A stretch of DNA of 64,000 nt from Giardia muris (taxonomy: Eukaryota; Fornicata; Diplomonadida; Hexamitidae): the NCBI GenBank assembly GCA_006247105.1, contig CM016925.1:1364001-1428000 (forward strand). The letters run 5' to 3'. How positions within the stretch are numbered: position 1 is the first letter of the stretch; each line of letters starts with the position of its first letter. Below, one piece after another: positions 36,565 to 44,538 of the stretch. The notes beneath the pieces were generated by a model. The model made no database searches, was not told the DNA's origin, and saw only the letters and a program-made list of their open reading frames with translations. A program made the translations under genes and the position numbers.

Positions 36565-38114
36565 CGCGTCGATAGCCGTGGGGGTGGTAGGATATCTAGG
36601 GAATCCCCAATCGTACTAAAGGTGACCTCAACGACTGTTGAAGAGCTTGGTGCTTCATGACTTGGAGTTGACGCCGATATAGACCCCTCTGCACTCAAAC
36701 GTGAACGCGTCCCCATCCTCTGACTCAATCCAGAGGGGTTATTGCGTTGCGATGGTGCACTTACTGGTGGCATAGTGGAGAAAACATCGAAGGAGGTACT
36801 ACGGCTTGTAGTGAGCTTCGTCCTTTTTCTATCCGATACCTCTGGTGCGTCTAAATCGGTAAATATATCGTCATCTCCTCGCACATCATACTTCGGCGTA
36901 TGATATAATCCCTTGAGCCTTCGTTTAGAGGCGGATAGGTCTTTCATGTGCGAGCTCGGTGTCACTGGCGTTGGCATCGGTCTTTCAGGAATGGTAAGAA
37001 CTGACATACATAAGAAACTCGTCGGAACGCTATGAGGGCGTTTTGAAGCTGATTCTATTGGTGTGGAGTTGAGGTAATGACTTATACGTGCCCGCTGCTG
37101 AGCTGCCACTGACAGGCTATAAAGGGGTTCTTTCTTTCTCCTTGTCATGATATGAACACTTTGAAGAAGGTTGAACCCAGAAAACGACCCATCGTCGTTC
37201 CAATTGTAATGAGAACCTCCTGCCATGCGCTGTGCTTCACAAACGTTTCGAAGCCGCTCTTCTTGAGAACAGAGGTGACGTACTATGGATCTTTCATCGC
37301 TAGGGAGTGAAGGGATCAATGCGCCATTCTGTCCCGGTACCATAATGCTATCAGTATGAGGTCTTTCGAACGGTAGACTTAGAGGACCAGCCGGAGGAGC
37401 TAAAAGAGTATATGGATTGATAGCAGTATTGTAAAGAAGATGAACTTGTGGAATACGGGAGACCGTAACTGAGGGGCTGGAGACCATTGGAATTGTGGAC
37501 AGGGCTGTTGACCCTAATCCCCGCGAGAGTGGAGTCGTACTTGGCTGCTCCTTGAAAACAAACCGGCGAAAGAATACCGAATGACCATGGGACCGCGCAT
37601 TCTGCACGACACGACAACGGGACCGCGGTTTTTGCACTGTTTCAGACAAGGCATAAGCTTTAACACAAAGAGGATCACCTTGTTCAACTGGAGAGGCGTA
37701 CGATTGCTCGTTTGGAACCTCGATCGGAACCTCATAATTAAACTCGTCAAACGTGCTATTGATCCAGTCTATCACACTCCCGGCTTCGCTATTCAACACT
37801 TGATTGATATCTCCCTCATCACAAACCTTTGAGAAACATATTGATGACCTTCGTCGATGCGCGGCCGTACGAGTCGTGGATTGCACCACCGACCCGGGAT
37901 GCGAATATATGGCGAGGCTAGGCAGGCTGTAGAGTAAGGACTCTACAGAATAGCAGGAGAGAAGGCGCTTCAATGCCGTACGAAGCTGCAAGCAGTAATC
38001 TGTAGTTACCGCCAGCAGGTTTTCTGTACAGGCGATGTACCCGCGCTGTAGCGTGAGCTGGAACAAGGCCGCTTCGCGGCACCAGGGTGCGAATCGACGG
38101 GACTTCCTTGACAA
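36507..38114 (-). CDS. Ser/Thr/Pro-rich protein, unknown; no ATG at its 5' end
   Basis: The frame is open for 535 codons from a TTG at 38114, which immediately follows an in-frame TAG. No ATG exists in any minus-strand frame between about 37860 and 38130, and the first in-frame Met is near residue 210. The TTG sits just behind GAAAATAG, exactly where an initiator and start would be expected, 15 bp from the divergent gene's ATG. The protein has a helical N-terminus, a long Ser/Thr/Pro-rich middle, a KRRLKG...SDRKRTK basic segment and an Arg-rich end. Function not recognised. Possibilities are a non-ATG start, a base error or a 5' exon elsewhere. Confidence 0.6.
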   Translation of the reverse strand: MSRKSRRFAPWCREAALFQLTLQRGYIACTENLLAVTTDYCLQLRTALKRLLSCYSVESLLYSLPSLAIYSHPGSVVQSTTRTAAHRRRSSICFSKVCDEGDINQVLNSEAGSVIDWINSTFDEFNYEVPIEVPNEQSYASPVEQGDPLCVKAYALSETVQKPRSRCRVVQNARSHGHSVFFRRFVFKEQPSTTPLSRGLGSTALSTIPMVSSPSVTVSRIPQVHLLYNTAINPYTLLAPPAGPLSLPFERPHTDSIMVPGQNGALIPSLPSDERSIVRHLCSQEERLRNVCEAQRMAGGSHYNWNDDGSFSGFNLLQSVHIMTRRKKEPLYSLSVAAQQRARISHYLNSTPIESASKRPHSVPTSFLCMSVLTIPERPMPTPVTPSSHMKDLSASKRRLKGLYHTPKYDVRGDDDIFTDLDAPEVSDRKRTKLTTSRSTSFDVFSTMPPVSAPSQRNNPSGLSQRMGTRSRLSAEGSISASTPSHEAPSSSTVVEVTFSTIGDSLDILPPPRLSTRHVASMRGSRPPFRRKEGG

Positions 38115-38129
38115 CTATTTTCGTGGCGA

Positions 38130-40040
38130 ATGGGTAGTCGTGCTAAGGCCCTGGAAGGGCAGGTGGGCGCGCTCCTAAGCGCATATGTGTCCTCACTTGA
38201 TGCGGAGGATAGGATATCCGCTCTTGAGACGCGGCTAGGGAGGGTATCCACTGAGATCGGCCAGAAGATGGAGGCATTGACTGAGATCCTTGCCCTGAGT
38301 CAAGATACAATAGCTCAGATCGCTGATTGCAATGCGGAGCTGGCCACCCTTGCCGAGGTCGCAGATACCGAGTTACTCTCGCTAGCGGATGAGACGACAA
38401 TTTTTGTCGCCCCTGTCGTTAACAACGTCTTCCATGATGCGCTATATCAACTCCTTAAGTATATCATCCGATCCCGGACCGGAAACTTCCTTAAGCAAGG
38501 TCTTCAAGAATATAGCAAGATACTAATGAGTGGCACTCGCCCAGACACTGATCTACTATGTGATGACGCCCCGGAGCAGAAGCGTCGTCTGTTGCAATTA
38601 GGAACTCGAATCGTAGACAAATATTTCGACGCCGAAGGTTTTATCCTCCAGGCCTTTATTCAGTACTGCACTGAGATATCTATGGCTCTTTTAGAGGGGC
38701 GAGACGTGAAGATGGTTCGCTTTCCTCGCATACCCGACGAGAAGTTAAAGAGTCGTTCATATCATCCAAGCTCACTACTCAACCCACAAATGCTTCCCCT
38801 TCTGAAGCAAGCATTGGGATCGGCTCTGGAAGCCGTCGAAAACGTTAGAAAGAGGTCTAATGACACCATGATAATTTCTAGCCTACAGGCTCTAGCATCC
38901 CAGCTCGAGGAGAGCATCAAGGAATGTCACTCGACGATTGTCTTTCTATTGTATCTGGTCCCAGATGTCTTTGAGGGCTTCTTAGAGTTCCTCGAGTACG
39001 TCCACTCGATCGTTCTACCCGTACTGTTCAACTCTCAATACCAGGAACCAACCGATTCAAACGCGGTACTAGCACGGAAGCTTTGCCAGGAGCGCGTTGG
39101 AATCACCATCCAGCCTGTCTCCACAGAGTTTCAGTATTTTCTCAAGGAGTTCGACGCAAGTCGTCCCTCCAAAGTTTCAGCTGCACTTTCGTGCATCATG
39201 GAGCATGAGGGAAAGAAGGGAGATGGTCAACCTGGGTCGCACGAGGTCGCCCTTCCAACACACATGGCTCTCGCGTTTACCCTTGCGGAGCTCGACGAAG
39301 GACCCTACAACTATGCTCCCACTAGAGAGGCACCGTCGCAAATGTTGGAACTAATTAAGCGGCCAGTTCTTATTAACCTCACTCCAGAGGTGCTTAGAGA
39401 TACTGGAAAGGCTGTGGGGGCGTACATTGCGCTCATGGAAGGGTTATCTGCCAGCGCATTGCTTTATATAGGGGGACTGTTACGGCTCCTTCGTGACTAT
39501 CGCTCACGAAGTAGTCTATTAACACACATCTGTAGCGTATCAGATGACTTCTACAAGCTACTGAGTGAGCGCTTCTACCGTTTGACAGGTGCTGTTTGTG
39601 GTGCAGTTGTAGAGGCTGTACAGCAGAAAGTCGGAGGGGCATTACGTTGCCTCTCGATAGGCATGCAGATGAGTATCCTAACACAATCTTACGATTGTGG
39701 GACACCTAAGCTATCGCAGGTTATCACTACTGCAATCCAGGACTCGATTACTAACCGTTTCAGACAGAGGACTGTTGCTCGACGACTTTCGAGCTTAAGA
39801 GAGTCCGACTTTGTCTTCCAGTTGGCACAAGCAGGCTACCTTCATACCGCGTTGGAACGGAGTTTAACTTTGGCGCCGACGGACATGTTACCCTATGTAT
39901 CCGAGGCCTTGAGGCATCTAGCTACAGAGTTCACGGCCGTATACCGGATGCACGAAAGAGCCATCACCCAGGACGTAGTAGTGGCCAAGATGGCACGGGC
40001 GCGAGAACTCATCTCCCGATGTCTTCTATCTGGGAATTAA
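38130..40040 (+). CDS. Helical protein with N-terminal coiled coil, unknown
   Basis: 636 residues. Residues 20-90 form a heptad-like coiled coil (EDRISALETRLGRVSTEIGQ onwards). The rest is helical with Leu-rich segments and no catalytic motif. The coiled-coil-then-helical-rod layout could fit a vesicle tether (COG/GARP-like) but there is no sequence signature. The ATG is 15 bp from the divergent TTG-initiated gene. About 150 bp of non-coding sequence follow before the E2F gene. Confidence 0.7.
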   Translation: MGSRAKALEGQVGALLSAYVSSLDAEDRISALETRLGRVSTEIGQKMEALTEILALSQDTIAQIADCNAELATLAEVADTELLSLADETTIFVAPVVNNVFHDALYQLLKYIIRSRTGNFLKQGLQEYSKILMSGTRPDTDLLCDDAPEQKRRLLQLGTRIVDKYFDAEGFILQAFIQYCTEISMALLEGRDVKMVRFPRIPDEKLKSRSYHPSSLLNPQMLPLLKQALGSALEAVENVRKRSNDTMIISSLQALASQLEESIKECHSTIVFLLYLVPDVFEGFLEFLEYVHSIVLPVLFNSQYQEPTDSNAVLARKLCQERVGITIQPVSTEFQYFLKEFDASRPSKVSAALSCIMEHEGKKGDGQPGSHEVALPTHMALAFTLAELDEGPYNYAPTREAPSQMLELIKRPVLINLTPEVLRDTGKAVGAYIALMEGLSASALLYIGGLLRLLRDYRSRSSLLTHICSVSDDFYKLLSERFYRLTGAVCGAVVEAVQQKVGGALRCLSIGMQMSILTQSYDCGTPKLSQVITTAIQDSITNRFRQRTVARRLSSLRESDFVFQLAQAGYLHTALERSLTLAPTDMLPYVSEALRHLATEFTAVYRMHERAITQDVVVAKMARARELISRCLLSGN

Positions 40041-40164
40041 ATCGGAGTGCTGCAGCGCCCGTTGCTCCCGAGGGGTTTCCGCCGGCTCTTCCCGGAAGCA
40101 CCAATAGACGAGGCCCACCGTAGCAACTGCCCATGGGCCCACGGCCCATGAACGGGTACTCCTG

Positions 40165-40184
40165 TTTCGCGCAATTAACGCGAA
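40165..40184. promoter_or_regulatory. E2F-type inverted repeat upstream of the E2F gene
   Basis: TTTCGCGC (40165-40172) fits the canonical E2F site TTTSSCGC exactly. With CGCGAA at 40179-40184 it forms a perfect inverted repeat TTCGCG-N7-CGCGAA. It lies 6 bp before the start codon, overlapping the AATTAAAA initiator. Autoregulation by the encoded protein is inferred. Confidence 0.55.
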
Positions 40185-40190
40185 TTAAAA

Positions 40191-41261
40191 ATGGTGGCAC
40201 AGGCTCGAGCCGAGCCGAAGGTCAGGAAGCTCGTGGACCTCACACGACGGTTCTTCGCCATTGCGTGCAACCATGACGAGCCCTTCGAGTTCACCATAAA
40301 AGAGGTGTGCGATAAACTGCTCATCGAGAGTCGGAGACTCTACGACCTTATAAACGTCCTCGAGGCGCTTGGGATCATCGTCAAGCGCCAGGGCTCGCAC
40401 TACGAGTTCATCGGTCTGCTCAACGTCGACCGGGCCGTCCAAGCGTTTGTCGACCGCGCCATCTCAGGTACCTCTAGTGCGGCTCATAACATCGACTCGA
40501 ATAGCCGTTTCAAGCTCCACGAGCTCTCCATCTGGTTCATGACGCAGTTGATCCGCGCGAGTCCTCAGTCCATCTCTCTCATCTCGGTCGAGGCGACTCT
40601 CAACCTCAAATCTAGCCAAGTTCGGCGTCTTTATGATATCACGAACATCTTGGAGGGGATGCGCCTCATAACCATCAGTAATCAGCGTGGATCGAAGCCC
40701 AGCTACTATTGGAACGAGGGTAGACTATCTGACGTCTGCCGTAACATCATTGGGAAGGTTGAGGAGCCACGAAGTACTAGCACCTCCGATTCAAGTGCGG
40801 ATTATAGTACCGAGACGTCATCCGAGTCACATGAAGCCGATACAAGCCCTCAACGTAGTCCTTCTTCCGATATACTCGACTCGAAGAGTAACCCACCAGC
40901 ACATCGGCCACAGCTTCGCGTCGTCAATCTAATGACTCCTTCTAGAGCACTTCTTGTCGACAACAGCGAGTATTGGGGGATTGATCAAGATACCCCTCAG
41001 ACTCGACGCTTCATTGACAGTCTTCTAAAGCTTTCTCAATCAAAGGTTAGTGCCGCAACCTCCGGTCTAGGACAAAGCGTGACGTGTATCACCCCCTTAG
41101 GGACCATCTGGCCCGTCGACGGTACTACTGCGACGGAGCAGACGCCCAATTTACACCGACTGTACCAGGAGATGCGCGTCAACAACAACGCCGAAAGTGA
41201 GTTCCTGGTGTTAGATGCTCTAGATCCGGCAGCCCTGGTAGACTCCGGTTCCAGTATGTAA
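40191..41261 (+). CDS. E2F-family transcription factor with two DNA-binding domains
   Basis: 356 residues, starting directly after GCGAATTAAAA. Two E2F/DP winged-helix domains lie in tandem. The first (about residues 10-85) has SRRLYDLINVLEALGIIVK; the second (about 105-182) has VRRLYDITNILEGMRLI. Both keep the RRLYD recognition-helix motif. Two such domains without a dimerisation or marked-box region mark atypical E2Fs (E2F7/8, plant DEL), which bind TTTSSCGC without DP. The C-terminus is Ser/Thr-rich. E2F has been linked to encystation gene control in Giardia. The acidic Rb-binding peptide of typical E2Fs is not obvious. Confidence 0.88.
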   Translation: MVAQARAEPKVRKLVDLTRRFFAIACNHDEPFEFTIKEVCDKLLIESRRLYDLINVLEALGIIVKRQGSHYEFIGLLNVDRAVQAFVDRAISGTSSAAHNIDSNSRFKLHELSIWFMTQLIRASPQSISLISVEATLNLKSSQVRRLYDITNILEGMRLITISNQRGSKPSYYWNEGRLSDVCRNIIGKVEEPRSTSTSDSSADYSTETSSESHEADTSPQRSPSSDILDSKSNPPAHRPQLRVVNLMTPSRALLVDNSEYWGIDQDTPQTRRFIDSLLKLSQSKVSAATSGLGQSVTCITPLGTIWPVDGTTATEQTPNLHRLYQEMRVNNNAESEFLVLDALDPAALVDSGSSM

Positions 41262-41278
41262 CTGGCGGGAGTGAACAG

Positions 41279-41749
41279 CTAAAGGCAGAAGCAAACGATC
41301 GGTCGAAGGAGCGCGATTAGGAAGACGGAGATGAAGAATCCAAGTTCTATGACGTGAAGGATGATGTCGGCCCCAGCGACCCCGAGCGTCAAGGACGTCC
41401 CTAACCCCATCATGTACGTCTTGACGGTCGCGGCGATGAGCCATATGTTGAGGCAATATCGCACTATGGTTAATGCTATCCTAACAAGATTTAGAAGAAA
41501 GACGTTGTATGTATTCCGTTCCTTGCTAAGGCGACAGACAAAGCTAGCGAAGAGGAGGGGTGATTCAAGAAAGAAGAAGGACGTCATCGTGATGAGAGCG
41601 GCATGGAACTGGAACGTCTTTGGTTGAGGGCCTGTGGAGGTGGCAGCTACGACTCCGGCCACCGCAAGTGCCAGGTATAGCAAGGAATGAACAAGGTTGT
41701 TGTATGCCATCTGACGAAGGAAGCGGCCCTCTACTCGATCCTTTGGCAT
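41279..41749 (-). CDS. Four-helix membrane protein, unknown
   Basis: 156 residues with four hydrophobic helices: about 20-36 (LLYLALAVAGVVAAT), 53-72, 88-108 and 123-150. The loops are short and there is a Cys at the end. No transporter or enzyme motif is seen. The first ATG (41749) is preferred because it abuts the shared CTTTTTAAAG element; a second Met at residue 14 is possible. Confidence 0.65.
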   Translation of the reverse strand: MPKDRVEGRFLRQMAYNNLVHSLLYLALAVAGVVAATSTGPQPKTFQFHAALITMTSFFFLESPLLFASFVCRLSKERNTYNVFLLNLVRIALTIVRYCLNIWLIAATVKTYMMGLGTSLTLGVAGADIILHVIELGFFISVFLIALLRPIVCFCL

Positions 41750-41773
41750 CGAGTCCTTTTTAAAGTCGAAGGT
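41750..41773. promoter_or_regulatory. Divergent promoter with CTTTTTAAAG
   Basis: The 24 bp between the two starts contain the near-palindrome CTTTTTAAAG. Its position supports 41749 (minus) and 41774 (plus) as the start codons over the alternative Mets on either side. Confidence 0.5.
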
Positions 41774-43525
41774 ATGGCTGATGATTTAGAGCTCCAAGGA
41801 GTAATGGACTGGATTAGCAAGGGTTCTCTTGGACGGGCAGTTCTCTGGGTGGCATGTCAACCACCAACCAACAAGTCCATTGTCTCGACGTTTTGGAACT
41901 CGATCTTCGAGCCTCGTTATGTGAAAGCAATATCCACGACGGATCCTTCTGAAGTGATGCAGCTTATATGTCAATGCGCACTTGAGGATACTCAACGGGT
42001 TCGAGATTTACTCTTATGTCTTGAGCATGAGAATAATGAAAGATATGATGAAATCACTTGTCTTCTATATCTAGGAGCATTAATTAATGAGCCTTTTTGG
42101 AGTGAGGAACAAGAGACTTGGATGATGGAGGGCTTGCAAACCATAGCCATGACTAAGTTCATTCCAGGTGGGTTGAACGAATGTCTCAAGATCTGTGATG
42201 TTCCATCCACTAGTCGAAGCAGTCGAACGTTATCATGGCTCAAGAAGTATGTGGATAGATGGGAACATTCACCTCGACAACAGGACTGGTTTACTCTTTA
42301 TCTTGATAGGGATCAATTGATTTTACGACAATATAAGGCACGATTCATCGGGTTGGTACTAAAGGCGTACCTCAATGGATACACTCTGGTGTCCATTACT
42401 AATATCGTCAACTTTTTCACTTCAAGCGTGTTCTTGCATGAGGAGTGTTTAGAGGCATTTTCCATCTATCAAAAATGTTATGAGAAATATGTTCGAAGGA
42501 CGCATGAGTTGGGATATTCAATAGACCCTCTCCTTACTACCTCGAGTTCTCACATAGTCCAATGTAACCAATTGAAGCTCTTCATTCTTAGTAACACTAA
42601 GCAAGTGGATATCGACCTACTCGATCTTTCATGGCTGGTTGGTATTTCTAATCGAATGGGAGAGAGGAGAGATACCATGAATCCCATTGGTGAGTTGTAC
42701 TCCATCCTTCTACTCAAGGCTCAATTGAATGACTTCTGGAATGCAACGGATGGGACGGCATCACAACATCTATACCATACGGCACAATATATCATCACCC
42801 ACTCATGTTCCGAGGCATTTGGTCCCATCGTCATAGGATTTAGAAGGTTTCTTGCCCAGAAACAACATGAAAAGCGTACCTGTCAGCAATGCGTTTTGAG
42901 GATGGTTATGGAATACGGTTTGCTTCCTATCTTTCTTGAGAGGCTTCCAAGGGATACCATTCTTCTCATACAAGACCTTTTATTGATGCCACCTACGCGT
43001 CGGAGGTCTTCGGAAGCCTTCAAAGGACTATTACTCCAAGTCCTTGCCTCAGCACCGCTTCATGATGGACTTGACGTCGATATTAACATGGGGTTGTTTC
43101 GTACTGTACTGCAGACGGTTAGTGTCGATCTGATGGACATCTCCATCCTTCTTGATGACTTATACAATCTACTTCTCTCCACAGAGACGTTAACGAGGCG
43201 CGATTGTAGACTTTTACTCGCCCTCTTGAAGCTCGATTTGGAGCATTATGAGGGACGTCAATCTCCACTCCTAATCCTTCCAGAATTCCATACTCGAGTT
43301 CGGGACACCGAAATCCACCTTTTCAAGGGTCAAATCGAAGCGATCACGTGGGAGGCCATCAAGAGGCAACCCGATAGACTCACAAGCTTCTATTCCTTAT
43401 TCTCCTCAAACCGAACGCTAGCCATTGGAGTAATGGCGAAACTGATGAAGGAGTTATCTCAAGAGGAACGGGAAGAGGTAGCCCTTGTATTGGATGCCAT
43501 GAGGGAAGAGGGGTCACGTCCTTGA
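41774..43525 (+). CDS. Large helical protein, unknown
   Basis: 583 residues, helical throughout, with conserved-looking Trp/Leu patterns (WISKGSLGRAVLWVAC near the start) and an Arg-rich segment (PPTRRRSSEAFKG). There are no membrane segments, catalytic motifs or repeats I can name. The codon choice seems more AT-rich than for the housekeeping genes nearby. The start is the ATG after the shared promoter. A plus-strand extension to 41687 would overlap the divergent gene. Confidence 0.7.
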   Translation: MADDLELQGVMDWISKGSLGRAVLWVACQPPTNKSIVSTFWNSIFEPRYVKAISTTDPSEVMQLICQCALEDTQRVRDLLLCLEHENNERYDEITCLLYLGALINEPFWSEEQETWMMEGLQTIAMTKFIPGGLNECLKICDVPSTSRSSRTLSWLKKYVDRWEHSPRQQDWFTLYLDRDQLILRQYKARFIGLVLKAYLNGYTLVSITNIVNFFTSSVFLHEECLEAFSIYQKCYEKYVRRTHELGYSIDPLLTTSSSHIVQCNQLKLFILSNTKQVDIDLLDLSWLVGISNRMGERRDTMNPIGELYSILLLKAQLNDFWNATDGTASQHLYHTAQYIITHSCSEAFGPIVIGFRRFLAQKQHEKRTCQQCVLRMVMEYGLLPIFLERLPRDTILLIQDLLLMPPTRRRSSEAFKGLLLQVLASAPLHDGLDVDINMGLFRTVLQTVSVDLMDISILLDDLYNLLLSTETLTRRDCRLLLALLKLDLEHYEGRQSPLLILPEFHTRVRDTEIHLFKGQIEAITWEAIKRQPDRLTSFYSLFSSNRTLAIGVMAKLMKELSQEEREEVALVLDAMREEGSRP

Positions 43526-44538
43526 AAGAGAGTAAGAGGAAATGACCCAGAGGTCACTGTATATCTCCGTAACCGGTCTTTATCCTATCTCTCACACCTG
43601 TATCACAAGAGTTCTTATTAACCCCGTTATTCAAGAAGCATGAATATGTCATATTTTATAACCCCTCTCTCCCCAGCCATTTGAGAGGGATTAGGAGGCG
43701 TGAAGCCAGGAAGATATTGTCCTTCACTGAAGCCTTCTAGGAAGAGAGGAGAGGAATTAGGGAAGCGAATTGAATTGGCTTTGGCGGCGGCGGGAAAAAA
43801 AGGCTGAGGAGACGCGGTTGCGTGAGTTGTTCAAGAAGAAGGGAAGATGGAAAGCTGACGGGACTAAGTATTTCGATAGAAGAGGAACGGATCGATCCAG
43901 CCCGTTTCCCCGCCCATCCAGGTCTTTCTATCATTGATCCACTTAGGCCACTAGCATCTCGCAAAGCATGGAGAACAGAGTATGGCAACAGTATATCTGG
44001 TGCGAGAGCTGCTATAATGATGGGGACGGGGGAAAGATTTCTTTAATTTATTAGATAGTAGCAATCCAGGCGGCCGAAGGGTCCCCCATAGCCCGACCCT
44101 GATAAGTGCGAGGCTGCGTACCTCCGAGGAGGAAGAGAAGCAGGCCATTTACGAAGCTTACCAACTTTACAAGGGGCTTCCCCTCGATGACATGGTTGAC
44201 GCACTGTACGAGGAAGGGGCAGTTATGGGGGAGATCACGGTGGTGGATGTCGAGGACATCATCAGAGGTCATAGTAGCGTCGAGTGAAGGCCCCTGGATT
44301 TCTGCCGGCGAGCCTCTCCTACGACGAAGGGAGGGGTCTTTTAATGGTCGATGGGTTTCTTTCCATCTTTTTAAAAGGAGAGGACGATGTGGTTTGCCAG
44401 GAGTAGAGAGAGGAGAAGCGAATGCGCCTGTACTCGCACCTTCTCGGAGTAGGAAACCGTCTGCCGGTCGCTCCGTATCCCGCTCGTTGTGGCTCTCATC
44501 TTCTGTTCATTAAGTTGGACAACAATTCCACAAAAAAG
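43526..44538. other. 1-kb interval without an intact gene
   Basis: This is the longest non-coding stretch in the window. No complete ATG-initiated frame is convincing on either strand. It holds a possible decayed coding region (43640-44287) and a TCCTTCACTGAA motif (43720-43731). CACAAAAAAG just before 44539 is the initiator of the ankyrin-RING gene. Confidence 0.6.
43640..44287 (+). pseudogene. Possible decayed gene in shifting frames
   Basis: Coding-looking segments follow one another in different frames. One starts at an ATG (43640), has an in-frame TGA at 43682 and runs on to 43804. From a run of seven A's (43795-43801), a second frame is rich in Lys/Arg/Glu (TRLRELFKKKGRWK) up to 43934. 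A third runs to 44046. A fourth (44021-44287), without a leading ATG, has clear codon-like bias and segments QAIYEAYQLYKGLPLDDMVD and GEITVVDVEDIIRGH, ending in TGA. Reading them as one decayed gene is inference; the last segment is the most gene-like. No intron boundary motif was found. Confidence 0.25.

Noticed and set aside
37860..38400. A cis-spliced 5' exon for the TTG-initiated gene
   Set aside because: No GTATGT-type donor with a matching CTRACACRCAG-type acceptor could be found by eye; the best acceptor-like stretch (GCTCACGCTACAG, minus strand) is poor. Left open in the findings.
40105..40160. GC-rich repeats (CCCATGGGCCC...GGCCCATG) before the E2F gene as a regulatory hairpin
   Set aside because: The arms are short and imperfect, and there is no comparative support.
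44106..44513. Plus-strand open frame of 135 codons before the ankyrin-RING gene
   Set aside because: Arg/Ser-rich composition without protein-like pattern, overlapping a more coding-like frame at 44021-44287.
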